A stretch of 64,000 nucleotides of DNA from Streptomyces sp. Tue6028. Lineage in GTDB: Bacteria; Actinomycetota; Actinomycetes; Streptomycetales; Streptomycetaceae. The notes beneath the pieces were generated by a model. The model did no database searches. It worked only from the letters and a program-made list of their open reading frames with translations, and was not told the DNA's origin. Numbering within the stretch: position 1 is the stretch's first letter; each line of letters starts with the position of its first letter. Of the stretch, positions 35,709-44,057 are shown piece by piece. Position numbers and translations under genes: made by a program. The stretch covers positions 124,001 through 188,000 of the forward strand of contig NZ_MLCE01000014.1 of assembly GCF_002300165.1 (NCBI RefSeq). Direction: 5' to 3'.

Positions 35709-36290
35709 TCAGGGCGTGTACGCGAGCCCGGCCGGCGGTCCCCGACGGGAGACGGCGTGCCGCAGCAGCACCTGCCGCAGCGGACGCGCCGGCACCGACG
35801 CGGGGCGTACGGCACCCCGGCGCGCCGGTGCGGAGGATGTTCCCGTCCGTACCCGCCACCACGCCACGAGACCCGGGACGAGCGTCCCGGCCCACCGCAG
35901 CAGGGTCCACAGCGCGGCCTCACCGCGCCGCAGCCACCAGGTCACCAGCAGGGCCGCGGCCAGATGTGCGGCCGTGGCGTGCGGTGTCATGGCGTGCGTG
36001 TGCGTCATGTGCGCCCCGTGCATGGTCATCGTCATGCGCGGCCGGGCTGCCTCGAACCCGAAGTGGAGCCCGGCCTGCGCGGCCAGCATCCCGCCGCCGA
36101 TCCCGAGCAGCGACCGTTCCCGGCCGCCCAGCAGGCAGGCGGCGATGAAGACGGCGAGGACCCCGACGGCGTCCGCCCGGAGCGGCGGTGCCTGTCCCGT
36201 GGCCAGTCCGTGTCCCCCGGCGGCGAGCAGCACGCACAGCACGGCGAACACCGCCGCGCGCAGGCTCCGTACTGCCGGGGACGCACTCAT
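35709..36290 (-). CDS. Small multi-helix membrane protein with a His/Met-rich loop
   Basis: A 193-residue protein with three or four hydrophobic segments (about residues 9-26, 40-56, 60-80 and 110-135). The loop around residues 85-109 is rich in Met and His (TMTMHGAH, THTHAM and PHATAAH), a pattern seen in copper-binding periplasmic loops. The tail is basic. I do not recognise the family. The stop lies 30 bp before the YcnI-like start on the same strand, so both are probably cotranscribed and concerned with copper acquisition or delivery. Confidence 0.75.
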   Translation of the reverse strand: MSASPAVRSLRAAVFAVLCVLLAAGGHGLATGQAPPLRADAVGVLAVFIAACLLGGRERSLLGIGGGMLAAQAGLHFGFEAARPRMTMTMHGAHMTHTHAMTPHATAAHLAAALLVTWWLRRGEAALWTLLRWAGTLVPGLVAWWRVRTGTSSAPARRGAVRPASVPARPLRQVLLRHAVSRRGPPAGLAYTP

Positions 36291-36416
36291 GGAGCCCAGA
36301 TACTGCCATGCGGCGGGCGGGGCCGTCGTGGCTTCCCGGGAGCCGCCCCGCATCCGGACGCTCCGGCCCCCGACACGGCTCGGATAGGGTCCGGTTGATC
36401 CTGGGAGGGACCTGAC

Positions 36417-37400
36417 ATGCGACTTCGCTGCGCCGTGCTCGACGACTTCCAGGGAGTCGCGACCGAGGTGGCCGACTGGTCGCCGCTCGCCGACGACGTG
36501 GAGGTCGTCAGCTTCCGCGAGCGGCCCCGGGCCGCCGGGGGCGGCGAGATCACGGCCGAGGACGCGCTGGCGGCGGCGCTGGCGGACTTCGACATCGTCG
36601 TCACCCTGCGCGAGCGGGTGCCCTTCCCGGCGTCGTTGCTCGCCCGGCTGCCCCGGCTCAGGCTGCTGATCGCCTCCGGGATGCGCAACTCGGTGATCGA
36701 CTACGCCGCCGCCGAGACGTACGGCGTGACCGTGTGCGGCACCCCCAGCTCCTCGACGCCGCCGGTGGAGCTGACCTGGGCGCTGCTGCTCGGCCTGGCC
36801 CGCGGCATCGTCACCGAGAACGACGCGCTGCGGGCGGGCGGTCCTTGGCAGAGCACCGTGGGCGCCGATCTGCACGGCCGTCGGCTCGGCCTGCTCGGAC
36901 TCGGGAAGATCGGCGGCCGGGTGGCCCAGGTCGGACTCGCCTTCGGCATGCGGGTCAGCGCCTGGAGCCGGCACCTGACCGCGGAGCGCGCCGCCGAGGT
37001 CGGCGTGGAACGGGCGGCCTCCAAGGAGGAGTTGCTCGCGAGCAGCGACTTCGTCTCGGTCCACCTCGCCCTCGGCGAACGCACCCGGGGTCTGGTCGGC
37101 GCGTCCGAGCTGGCGCTCCTCAAGCCGACCGCGTACCTCGTCAACACCTCGCGTGCGGCGATCGTCGACCAGGACGCGCTGCTCGCCGCCCTGCACGAGG
37201 GCCGGATCGCGGGCGCGGGCGTCGACGTGTTCGACATCGAACCGCTCCCCGCCGACCACCCGATGCGCTCGGCCCCGCGCCTGCTGGCGACCCCGCACCT
37301 CGGCTATGTGTCGCGGGCCAACTACGAGACGTACTACGGCGCGGCGGTCGAGGACATCCAGGCGTTCCTGGCCGGCGAGCCCGTGCGCCGGCTGGGCTGA
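36417..37400 (+). CDS. D-2-hydroxyacid dehydrogenase family protein
   Basis: A 327-residue NAD(P)-dependent oxidoreductase. The nucleotide-binding motif is LGLLGLGKIGGRVA (about residues 157-169); the catalytic Arg is in NTSRAAIVD (about 245), the Glu in DVFDIEPLP and the His in TPHLGYVS (about 299). The family reduces 2-oxo acids or oxidises D-2-hydroxy acids, as in phosphoglycerate or glyoxylate metabolism. The N-terminal domain shows no ACT domain, so it is not a classical SerA. GGGAGGGAC precedes ATG 36417. It is monocistronic and divergent from the copper genes. Confidence 0.9.
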   Translation: MRLRCAVLDDFQGVATEVADWSPLADDVEVVSFRERPRAAGGGEITAEDALAAALADFDIVVTLRERVPFPASLLARLPRLRLLIASGMRNSVIDYAAAETYGVTVCGTPSSSTPPVELTWALLLGLARGIVTENDALRAGGPWQSTVGADLHGRRLGLLGLGKIGGRVAQVGLAFGMRVSAWSRHLTAERAAEVGVERAASKEELLASSDFVSVHLALGERTRGLVGASELALLKPTAYLVNTSRAAIVDQDALLAALHEGRIAGAGVDVFDIEPLPADHPMRSAPRLLATPHLGYVSRANYETYYGAAVEDIQAFLAGEPVRRLG

Positions 37401-37482
37401 GCGCCCGGCCCACGGGCGCCCGAGCCGGCGCCGCAGGCACTCAGGCCGGCGCCGCGAGCTCCCAGACCGTCGTCACGCACTC

Positions 37483-38109
37483 TCAAGCCGTCGCCGCGGG
37501 CCGCCAGTAGAAGCCGTACTGGCGTTGCAGGTGATGCAGGTCCACGAGGTAGCGCCGCAGGGTCACATGGTCGACGGGGGCGTCCTCGCACCAGGCGCGG
37601 AGCTTCTCGTTGACGGTCCGCTCCGGGTACTCGACACCCGGCTCGAAGGTCCGCTCCGCGATGTGCCGCAGCACGACCAGCTTGCGCTCCCACTGCGACG
37701 GCAGCCGGACCAGGCGGCCGTCGCGCACGAAGGTCCGCAGCACCGTCTCGGACCGCTCGTCCTGCGAGCCGTAGTCCTCGATGGCCGCCGTGCGCGGGCG
37801 GGCGGCGCGCGCCAGCTCCCGGAAGCGCTGGTGGGCGACGCCCAGGCGTCCGTCGTCCTCGGCGATCACGCCCTGGTCGCGGAGCCGGCGCAAGGCGACA
37901 GCTGTGTCCTTCGGGGAGAGTCCGGCCCGCTCCCTGACCTGCGTCGGGTCGCCCGCCCCGAGGGCCACCGCGGCGAAGGCACGCACCCGCTTCTCCTCCG
38001 CGAACAGGCCGATCAGGCCGACGAGTTCGGCGGGGTCCGGCAGCTCGGGCAGGTCGCTCCGGTCGCTCGGCAGGTCGGTGGGAAGGTCGGTCGGTTCGTC
38101 GGTCGGCAT
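37483..38109 (-). CDS. Winged-helix / DUF2087 protein, probable regulator
   Basis: A 208-residue cytoplasmic protein. After a short repetitive N-terminus (PTDLPTDLPSD) comes a winged-helix-like segment at about residues 25-90 (QVRERAGLSPKDTAVALRRL is the presumed recognition helix region, core AGLSPKDTAVAL), then DUF2087 at about 120-200 with LPSQWERKLVVL and YPERTVNEKL...RRYLVD. Proteins of this build act as small transcription regulators of unknown signal. ATG 38109 is the first start of the domain. It is convergent with the dehydrogenase. Confidence 0.82.
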   Translation of the reverse strand: MPTDEPTDLPTDLPSDRSDLPELPDPAELVGLIGLFAEEKRVRAFAAVALGAGDPTQVRERAGLSPKDTAVALRRLRDQGVIAEDDGRLGVAHQRFRELARAARPRTAAIEDYGSQDERSETVLRTFVRDGRLVRLPSQWERKLVVLRHIAERTFEPGVEYPERTVNEKLRAWCEDAPVDHVTLRRYLVDLHHLQRQYGFYWRPAATA

Positions 38110-38311
38110 GCCCGGCAGGCTAGTCCTGGGTGGGCCGGGTGCCGTAACGAATTTCCTCCCGAGCCCGGCCGTGGGCGGTGGGCGCGTCGAACTCCCAGTT
38201 CGGGAAGGGTGATGCACCGACGGACGCCGTGACCAGGTGTGAGTGGGCGCGTTGTAGGGGCAGTGCGGCCGCGTCCATGCAGCCGCGCTCATCGACCCAA
38301 AGGAGAACGTG

Positions 38312-38608
38312 ATGTCACGCATCGCGAAGGCCACCGTCGTGGCCCTGGGCACGGGTGCCGTGATGCTCAGCGGGGCCGGCCTCGCCATGGCGGACGCCGG
38401 TGCCGCCGGCGAGGCAGACGGCTCGCCCGGCGCCGTTTCGGGCAACGCGGTCCAGGCCCCCATCCACGTACCGGTCAACCTGTGCGGGGACACCGTCGAC
38501 GTCGTCGGCCTGCTGAACCCGGTGTTCGGCAACCAGTGCGAGAACGCCGGCACCCCCGAGGAAAACAGGGACGGCGGCGACGACGAGGGCTACGGCTACG
38601 GCAGCTGA
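38312..38608 (+). CDS. chpG: Short chaplin, ChpG-like, with acidic C-terminal tail
   Basis: A 98-residue secreted hydrophobin-like protein: a signal peptide to ALA/MADA (about residue 29), one chaplin domain of about 40 residues with NAVQAPIHVPVNLCG and LLNPVFGNQC (two cysteines), and an acidic, Gly/Tyr-rich tail (GGDDEGYGYGS). Chaplins assemble into amyloid fibrils that cover aerial hyphae and lower water surface tension. The gene stands next to melC as chpG does in S. coelicolor. AAAGGAG precedes ATG 38312; the neighbouring GTG 38309 is less well spaced. A terminator follows. Confidence 0.88.
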   Translation: MSRIAKATVVALGTGAVMLSGAGLAMADAGAAGEADGSPGAVSGNAVQAPIHVPVNLCGDTVDVVGLLNPVFGNQCENAGTPEENRDGGDDEGYGYGS

Positions 38609-38624
38609 GCCGACGCGCACGAGC

Positions 38625-38657
38625 AAGGCCCCCGGCGGTGTCACCGCCGGGGGCCTT
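38625..38657 (+). terminator. Terminator after the ChpG-like gene
   Basis: A perfect 16-bp inverted repeat, AAGGCCCCCGGCGGTG and CACCGCCGGGGGCCTT, with a single T between. The AA/TT ends allow use from both strands, so it may also stop the convergent melC transcript. Confidence 0.9.
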
Positions 38658-38811
38658 CCGCTGTCTCCCGTGTGTCCGGCGGCACCACCGCCGACCCGAC
38701 CGCGCACCGCCGACCCGACCGCGCCCGCCCACCGGCCGCACACCACGCGCCGGCAGCCGCGCCACCGTGCCGGCGGGCCGCTCACCACGTGCCGGACCCG
38801 CTCCCAGGTAC

Positions 38812-39678
38812 CTACGCGTACCGGTAGATGGCGCTGTGGTCCTCCAGCGAGTCCGGAGTCGCGCCCCACGGCGGCATCTTCTCGTGCCGGGCGACGATCC
38901 GGCCGTACTGCGACTCGTCCCGGGCCGGCGGCCGGTCGGGCAGGTACCGCGCGCCGCCGTGCCGCTTCTGCCAGCGTGACCACTGCAGGTCCACGAAGGC
39001 GTGGTGCAGCCAGAAGACGGGATCGTTCACGGAGGCGCCGCCGAGCATGTGCCCGCCGACCCAGCGGTGGACGCGGTTGTGGTTGCGCCACGCCGAGCTG
39101 CCGGAACCGGAGCCCCACCCTTCGATCTTGTTGCGGAACCCGCGGGTGGACGTGGAGTTCCACGGAGCCGTGTCGTAGACGCCGTCGTCCAGTGCGGAGT
39201 TCAGCTCGTTCCGCGTGGGCAGCTGGATCGGCTTGCGCGGGCGGCCGAGCTCGCGTGTGAGGTACGCGCCGTCGGTCACCCCTTCCTTGATCGTCCACTT
39301 ACCGTGCACATGGGCGAAGGGCCCGCTCATGACCTGCCGGTCCGAGCGCCGTCCGGTGCCGCCGAGCAGGTCCTCTGTCCAGGGCACCGACTTGGCCGTG
39401 CGGTCCCGCGTCCAGTCCCAGTACGGCACGCTCACCGACGGGTCCACCCGGCGCAGGGCCCGCTCCAGTTCCAGCAGGAACCGCCGGTGCCACGGCAGGA
39501 AGGACGGCGCCATGTGGGCCGCACGTAGTTGGCCGTCACCGTCGGAGACGTAGTACTCGACGTGCATGCGGACGAACTCGTCGTACTCGCCCCTGCGTTT
39601 GACCGCCAGCAGCGCGTCGACGAAGCGGCGCCGCTCCGTGCGGGTGAGCGTGCTGACGTCCTTACGCGTGTACACCAT
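38812..39678 (-). CDS. melC2: Tyrosinase MelC2
   Basis: A 288-residue type 3 copper oxidase. The CuA ligands are in MHVEYY, AAHMAPSFLPWH and WHRRF (about residues 38-65); the CuB ligands are in HNRVHRWVGGHM (about 190-201) and FWLHHAFVD (about 214-222). It oxidises tyrosine and DOPA to quinones, giving melanin. Like other Streptomyces tyrosinases it has no signal peptide and is loaded with copper and exported together with MelC1. The start overlaps the melC1 stop by 17 bp, so translation is coupled. Confidence 0.97.
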   Translation of the reverse strand: MVYTRKDVSTLTRTERRRFVDALLAVKRRGEYDEFVRMHVEYYVSDGDGQLRAAHMAPSFLPWHRRFLLELERALRRVDPSVSVPYWDWTRDRTAKSVPWTEDLLGGTGRRSDRQVMSGPFAHVHGKWTIKEGVTDGAYLTRELGRPRKPIQLPTRNELNSALDDGVYDTAPWNSTSTRGFRNKIEGWGSGSGSSAWRNHNRVHRWVGGHMLGGASVNDPVFWLHHAFVDLQWSRWQKRHGGARYLPDRPPARDESQYGRIVARHEKMPPWGATPDSLEDHSAIYRYA

Positions 39679-40273
39679 GGTGGTGGCTGCTCCCCTCCGC
39701 GCCGCTCCCGCGAACGCCGTTCCCGCTGTCCCCGTCGGCCCCGGTGTCCGTTCGCCCGAGGCCTCCGCGCACGAGCGTGCCGCTCCCCAGGTCGCGTCCG
39801 CCGAACCCGGGCCGGCCCATGTCCATCTCGCGCAGGTGCTCCGAGGGGCCGAGTCCGTCGACGGCCGCGCGGGCCGCGTCGAGCGGTGTCGGATAGGACT
39901 CGTAGTGGTCGACCATGCTCATGTAGCTGCCGTCCGCGCGGCGCATCAGGTGCAGCGGGCGGCCGTCGACGGTGACCACCCACACGCCGCCGGTCCCGTA
40001 CGCGGCCCGGCCGTCGGAGCCGGTCCTCGTCCCGAGGATGTGCCGGCCGCGGTACATCTCGTCGAACGACTTGTCGCCGGCGGGCAGGGCGCGCGAGGGC
40101 CGCGAGGCCGCGACGACCGGGGCCAGCGCGACGGCGACGGCCGACGCGAACAGGCCGCGCATGGCGCCTCGCCGCGTCACCGACCTCCCGTCGGACACAC
40201 GCCTCGACACCCGACTCGACACGCTGCCCGGCGCCCCACCGGACGCCTCGGCCGACGGTCTCCTGACGAACAT
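39662..40273 (-). CDS. melC1: Tyrosinase copper chaperone / cofactor MelC1, extended form
   Basis: A 203-residue helper protein. A twin-arginine signal lies at about residues 33-60 (SVTRRGAMRG then AVAVALAP). The conserved core KSFDEMYRGRHILG...LHLMRRADGSYMSMVDHYESYPTPLDAARAAVDGL (shown by the motifs MYRGRHI and VDHYESYPT) inserts copper into MelC2 and carries it through the Tat pathway. It is longer than typical MelC1 (about 145): there is an extra N-terminal 30 residues before the signal and a Gly/Asp-rich C-terminal tail ending SSHHHGVHA, a possible extra copper site. ATG 40273 follows GAGGAGAG. Confidence 0.92.
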   Translation of the reverse strand: MFVRRPSAEASGGAPGSVSSRVSRRVSDGRSVTRRGAMRGLFASAVAVALAPVVAASRPSRALPAGDKSFDEMYRGRHILGTRTGSDGRAAYGTGGVWVVTVDGRPLHLMRRADGSYMSMVDHYESYPTPLDAARAAVDGLGPSEHLREMDMGRPGFGGRDLGSGTLVRGGLGRTDTGADGDSGNGVRGSGAEGSSHHHGVHA

Positions 40274-40295
40274 GGTTCTCTCCTCGGCGAATTCG

Positions 40296-40331
40296 GTCCG
40301 GTTCAGTGGCGGCGGCGGGCCGGAACCGGAC
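40296..40331 (-). promoter_or_regulatory. Inverted repeat in the melC leader
   Basis: Nine-base arms GTCCGGTTC (40296-40304) and GAACCGGAC (40323-40331) flank an 18-nt loop, 22 bp upstream of the melC1 start. It may be the end of the upstream gene's transcript or an operator for melC. Confidence 0.5.
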
Positions 40332-40362
40332 ACCCGGGCCTCGCCTCTGCTGCGGCCGGCCC

Positions 40363-40881
40363 CTAGGAGCCCGACCCCGCCTCCACGTTCGCGCCGGGAG
40401 CCGTCCTGAGCAGCGGCGTGAGCACGGCGGCCTGCGGGAGCTTGGTGTCCGGGAGCCCGAGGTGGTCGGGGTTCGGGGGGCCGAGCGGCGCGTCCAGCGA
40501 CAGTCCGGGGGTCAGCGTCCGCAGGCCGGCCGCGGGCGCGTCGACGCCGACGTGCTCGAGGCCGTCGCCGAGAACGTGCGGGAGGGGCGTACGGACGTCC
40601 GCCCCGGGCAGTCCGCCGCTGAGCGGCAACTGCGGCAGTGCACCCTCGGGGACCAGCCGTCCCTCGACGTACCGCGGGCCCTCGGGACTGCCGGGCGTCG
40701 GCAGCGGCAACTGCCCGGAGATCTTGGGAGCGGGCAGGTTGAGGGAGTTCTCGACACCTTCCAGAGGCACGGGGACGGGGACCGTGCCGGCCGCGACGGC
40801 GGGGGCCGCGGCGGCGGCGCCCACCGCTGCCACGACGCCGGTCATGACGGCGGCGAGAGTTCCTCGTGTGGTCGGCTTCAT
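40363..40881 (-). CDS. Secreted Pro/Leu-rich protein of unknown function
   Basis: A 172-residue protein with a signal peptide (to about AVAAGT, residue 32). The mature part is rich in Pro, Leu, Gly and Val, with many short LP.. and PLP.. elements (QLPLPTPG, LPQLPLSG, LPDTKLPQ) and no cysteine. I know of no family name; similar secreted proteins occur near chaplin and melC genes in Streptomyces. The start is ATG 40881 after GAAAGGG. It lies upstream of melC1 on the same strand with an 89-bp gap. Confidence 0.75.
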   Translation of the reverse strand: MKPTTRGTLAAVMTGVVAAVGAAAAAPAVAAGTVPVPVPLEGVENSLNLPAPKISGQLPLPTPGSPEGPRYVEGRLVPEGALPQLPLSGGLPGADVRTPLPHVLGDGLEHVGVDAPAAGLRTLTPGLSLDAPLGPPNPDHLGLPDTKLPQAAVLTPLLRTAPGANVEAGSGS

Positions 40882-40982
40882 CTCAGGTACGGCCCTTTCA
40901 GGGTTCGGCGGGCTCAACGTCCGTACCGCGTAACGATGCCGAGAACGCCACCAGTGCAAGATTCCCCCGACGGACGCAATAG

Positions 40983-41612
40983 TCAGCTCGTCCAGAAATC
41001 CCACCAACGGGTCAGGATCAGCATGCCGATGATGCCGATGTGCAGCAGCGGCAGGACCCAGGTGAACTCCCCGAGGAATTGCCGGAGCCAGGCGGGCGCG
41101 GGCAGGAATTCATTTCGTACGTTGAATGACGTCACGTACCAGAACATGATGATCGTGGCGGCCCAGGCGAGACAGCACCAGAGGCAGAGCGCGCTGATGC
41201 GGTACAGCGACTGGAACTGCAGCCAGGTGCAGAATCCGACGCCGAAGAGTGTGCCGGCATTGAAGGTGAGCCAGTACCAGCGCGGGAAAGCGGCGCGGGC
41301 GAGCAGGCTCATGCCGACGCAGATGACGATGCCGTACGTCACCAGTCCCAGCATCGGGTTGGGGAACCCGAAGGCGGAGGCCTGGTCGCTCTTCATGATG
41401 TTGCCGCAGGAGACGACCGGGTTCAGGCTGCACCCGGGCACGAAGTCCGGGTTCTCCAGCAGTTTGAACTTGTCGATCGTGATGACCCACGCGGCGAGCA
41501 GCCCGGCGGCCCCGGTGATCACCAGCATCAGGGCGAACGCGCGACTGCTGCCCGCGGTCCGTACGGACGCGCCGTGCTCGCCGTGTGTCCCCCGCCCCGT
41601 GGTGGACGCCAT
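40983..41612 (-). CDS. Vitamin K epoxide reductase (VKOR)-family membrane protein
   Basis: A 209-residue protein with five predicted membrane helices. The cysteine pair in CSLNPVVSC (about residues 62-70) and the CLWC motif (about 152-155) are the shuttle and active-site cysteines of VKOR proteins, which use quinones to oxidise disulphide-forming enzymes. It could supply oxidising power for disulphides in exported proteins; the chaplins and rodlins nearby carry cysteine pairs. Its ATG overlaps the stop of the upstream gene by one base, so they form an operon. Confidence 0.92.
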   Translation of the reverse strand: MASTTGRGTHGEHGASVRTAGSSRAFALMLVITGAAGLLAAWVITIDKFKLLENPDFVPGCSLNPVVSCGNIMKSDQASAFGFPNPMLGLVTYGIVICVGMSLLARAAFPRWYWLTFNAGTLFGVGFCTWLQFQSLYRISALCLWCCLAWAATIIMFWYVTSFNVRNEFLPAPAWLRQFLGEFTWVLPLLHIGIIGMLILTRWWDFWTS

Positions 41613-42109
41613 CAGCCGCGCAGGGTGCGCGCGGGCAGGAGCACATGCGCGGCGCTGAGCAGGGTCTCCTCGTCGCCCGCGAAGGCCGTCAGGCTCTCCG
41701 GCGCGACGGGCTTGCCGGGCTGCGCCTCGGGCCAGGCGCGGGTGGCGAACAGGAAGTAGGCGTAACCGCGTTCGGCCACGGCGGCGAGCCACTCCGGCGG
41801 CGCGACGCACTGGGCGTTGAGGTGCGGCATCGTGACGACGGCCTGACCGGCCTCGACGAGGAGGGTGAGCGGCAGGCTCGGCTTGCGCGAGGCGTCGAGG
41901 AGGGTCTCGCCGACGGGCAGGCCGTTGCTGGTGAGCAGTTGCTCGACGGCCGTCGCGGAGGCCTCGGGGCCGCCCGCGCCGTCGCCCAGGGAGTAGGCGA
42001 GGAGATAGGGCATGTCGCCGTCGGGGGCTTCACCGCTGAAGGCCATGACGGCGAGCGTGCCGAGGTCGGCGGCCCGGAAAGGGCGCGTTTCACTTGGGGT
42101 TGAAGTCAC
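41612..42109 (-). CDS. DUF5949-type protein of unknown function
   Basis: A 165-residue soluble protein without signal peptide. It has alternating strands and helices with FRAADLGTLAVMAFSGEA near the start (core LGTLAVMAF), MPYLLAYSLGDG, and AYFLFATRAWPEA near the end. I believe it belongs to the Streptomyces family DUF5949, function unknown, but the family name is from memory. GTG 42109 is the likely start. It is translationally coupled to the VKOR gene. Confidence 0.7.
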   Translation of the reverse strand: MTSTPSETRPFRAADLGTLAVMAFSGEAPDGDMPYLLAYSLGDGAGGPEASATAVEQLLTSNGLPVGETLLDASRKPSLPLTLLVEAGQAVVTMPHLNAQCVAPPEWLAAVAERGYAYFLFATRAWPEAQPGKPVAPESLTAFAGDEETLLSAAHVLLPARTLRG

Positions 42110-42245
42110 CGCGGAACCTTATCGACGCACCCGAACGGGTCCGGCCGGTTCATCACCCGCCCGGGGGACGTCCGGAGGGTCGACCACACGAATGAGGGAC
42201 GCTTCTCGAACAGCACGGAAGGGCCGGTCCCGCGTTTACGGCGCG

Positions 42246-42284
42246 AAAGGGCCGACTCCGCGATTCCGCGGAATCGGCCCTTTT
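42246..42284 (-). terminator. Terminator of the short chaplin at 42301-42540
   Basis: Arms AAAGGGCCGA and TCGGCCCTTTT enclose a second stem CCGCG/CGCGG. The run of A on one side and T on the other makes it bidirectional. Confidence 0.85.
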
Positions 42285-42300
42285 CGTGTCGCGTACGACG

Positions 42301-42540
42301 TCAGTCGTTGGCGCAGGCGTTGGCGTGCGCCGGGTTCAGCAGACCGATGACGCTGACGGAGTCGCCGCAGGCGTTCACCGGGACGTGCACGGGAACCTGG
42401 ATCACGTTGCCGGAGAGCAGGCCGGGGGAGTTGGCCGCGAGGCCCTCGGCACCGGTGTCGGCGACGGCGCTGCCGGCAGCGACACCCATGGCCATTCCGG
42501 CGGCGGCAAGAATGAGAGCGACCTTCTTGGCAGTGTTCAT
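42301..42540 (-). CDS. Short chaplin
   Basis: A 79-residue chaplin: a signal peptide ending at SAVADTG (about residue 28) and one chaplin domain, SPGLLSGNVIQVPVHVPVNACG then VIGLLNPAHANACAND (shown by VPVHVPVNACG), with the usual two cysteines. The sequence PAHANAC replaces the usual PAFGNxC, so the second loop has a His and an Ala where Phe and Gly are normal. ATG 42540 (or the adjacent ATG 42543) follows GGAAAGGG. Either this gene or the one at 44058 is the counterpart of S. coelicolor chpF. Confidence 0.9.
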   Translation of the reverse strand: MNTAKKVALILAAAGMAMGVAAGSAVADTGAEGLAANSPGLLSGNVIQVPVHVPVNACGDSVSVIGLLNPAHANACAND

Positions 42541-42626
42541 CATCAACCCTTTCCTGGGAGATTTGCCCCAAATCCTAGGGAAATCGCCGCAGGCCCCCCG
42601 GAAAGACACGCGATGAAATGAACCGA

Positions 42627-42929
42627 TCAGCTCTGGAGGGGAAGTCCGCCGAGGAGCTTCGCGGGGGTGCCGGAGGAGTTGACCGCCTCCGTGACGCCGT
42701 CCACGGAGTTGAGCAGCGAGCCCTTGTTCTCGGTGTCGAGCGCGTTCGACCGGTGCTGGAGGGGCATCAGGTCCTCGGCGTTGAGCGTGCGCTGACTGGT
42801 GACGGTCTCCAGGGCGCCGTTGAGGCTGCTGGGCGTGAGGTTGGAGGCATCGGCGGCAAAGGCGGGTGCGGCGGCACCAGCGACGACCACGGACCCGGCA
42901 ACGACAGCGGCGGCCTTCAGGGACTTCAT
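42627..42929 (-). CDS. Small secreted protein near chaplins
   Basis: A 100-residue protein with a signal peptide (cleavage near AFAADA, residue 26). The mature 74 residues are polar and Leu/Asn/Ser-rich with no cysteine; LTPSSLNGALETVTSQRTL and SVDGVTEAVNSS suggest amphipathic helices. No family recognised. AAAGGAACCCG precedes ATG 42929. It lies 86 bp upstream of the short chaplin in the same direction, so it may be coregulated with it. Confidence 0.8.
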   Translation of the reverse strand: MKSLKAAAVVAGSVVVAGAAAPAFAADASNLTPSSLNGALETVTSQRTLNAEDLMPLQHRSNALDTENKGSLLNSVDGVTEAVNSSGTPAKLLGGLPLQS

Positions 42930-43151
42930 CGGGTTCCTTTCATCGGCAACTCAGGTCACCAGAGGGAATTCCTCTTCGCCCGGCTAACGAGCCCCGCTCC
43001 CGCCGGAAACCCCGCATGCAGAAAATTCCTGCACCCCACCCGAACGAACGGCGTGTCGCATTCTCATACAAAACAGCCGTCATGCCGACCGGAGACGGTC
43101 GGCACGACGGCAGGGTGGCGACTGCTTCGCCTCAGACACCGCTCCCCGGGC

Positions 43152-43834
43152 TCAGAAGGTGGGCAGGACACCGCCCGTCGGCAGCGTGCTCGTCGCGCTG
43201 GACAGCGAGGGCAGACCCGGCAGGTCGGGCGCGGGGAGCCCGCCGCCGAGCACCGTGGCGGCGACGAAGTCGACGAGGCCGGTGACCACGGCGGTGACCG
43301 CCGGCGCGACCTGGGCGGCATCGCCCGAGGTGGCCGCCTTGAGCAGCGCGTCGACCGCCGCCTGGAGCGCGGCGAGGGCGTCGCCCTTGAGGTCCGTCGG
43401 CGCCTTCGCGGCCGGCGCCTTGCCGTCCTTGGCCTCGGTGCTCTTCGTCACCGAGGGCAGTGTGGTGGTGGTCGGCGTCGTGGTGTCGGGCAGCGCGACC
43501 GGCGGGGTCGCCGGGGCGGCTGCGGCGGCCTTGGCGATGGCGTCCTTCACGGCCTGGCCGAGCTTCGTCGCCCGGTCAGGGTGAGCCGGCCGTTGTCCGC
43601 CTTGAGGACGGCGTTCAGCAGGTCGGTCACCGGGCCCGGTACGCCACCTATGTCGGCCAGGGACTGGACCTGCGCGAGAAGCGCGTCCGCGCCGGGGGCG
43701 GGTGCCGCCGCCGCGTGGCTGTTGCCACGCGACGAGTCGCCGTCGGCAGCGATGGCGGCCGGAGCGGCGATCCCGAGCAGAAGCGTGGCGCTGAGAGCGG
43801 TGGAGGCGATGCGTCGTGCGGGCAGAGCACGCAT
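43152..43834 (-). pseudogene. Secreted Ala/Pro-rich protein split by an apparent frameshift
   Basis: Two minus-strand frames read as one gene. The first (43834-43547) gives a signal peptide (to AIAADGD) and a helix-rich domain ending abnormally in an Arg/Ser-rich tail after NGRLT. The second frame (to 43152) continues with DRATKLGQAVKDAIAKA, a smooth helical continuation, then a Thr/Pro linker and a further helical domain. The change of frame occurs at about 43570-43590; no slippery heptamer is visible. A one-base loss, in the organism or the assembly, best explains it. If intact the protein has about 227 residues. GTG 43550 would allow a separate overlapping ORF (4-bp overlap), which is less likely because it lacks a signal peptide. 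Confidence 0.65.
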
Positions 43835-44009
43835 CGATGTTCCCTTCGATGTTTGATCGAACCTGGAATCACCGTGAAAGCGGTTGTCGCCGTGCGCAAC
43901 CGAGCGACCGCTCCGCGTAGCGCCCTCGCGTCCATAACACCTGCATCATCCCTGGTGAGGAGCCATGCGGGGGATCGCACGACATTCCCCCCATTCGGGG
44001 CAACGCGAA

Positions 44010-44040
44010 CCGGCCGTCCTCCGATTCGGAGGACGGCCGG
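44010..44040 (-). terminator. Terminator of the short chaplin at 44058-44297
   Basis: A perfect 14-bp inverted repeat, CCGGCCGTCCTCCG and CGGAGGACGGCCGG, with the loop ATT, 17 bp after the chaplin stop. Confidence 0.9.
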
Positions 44041-44057
44041 AAGGGTCCGCGTGGACG

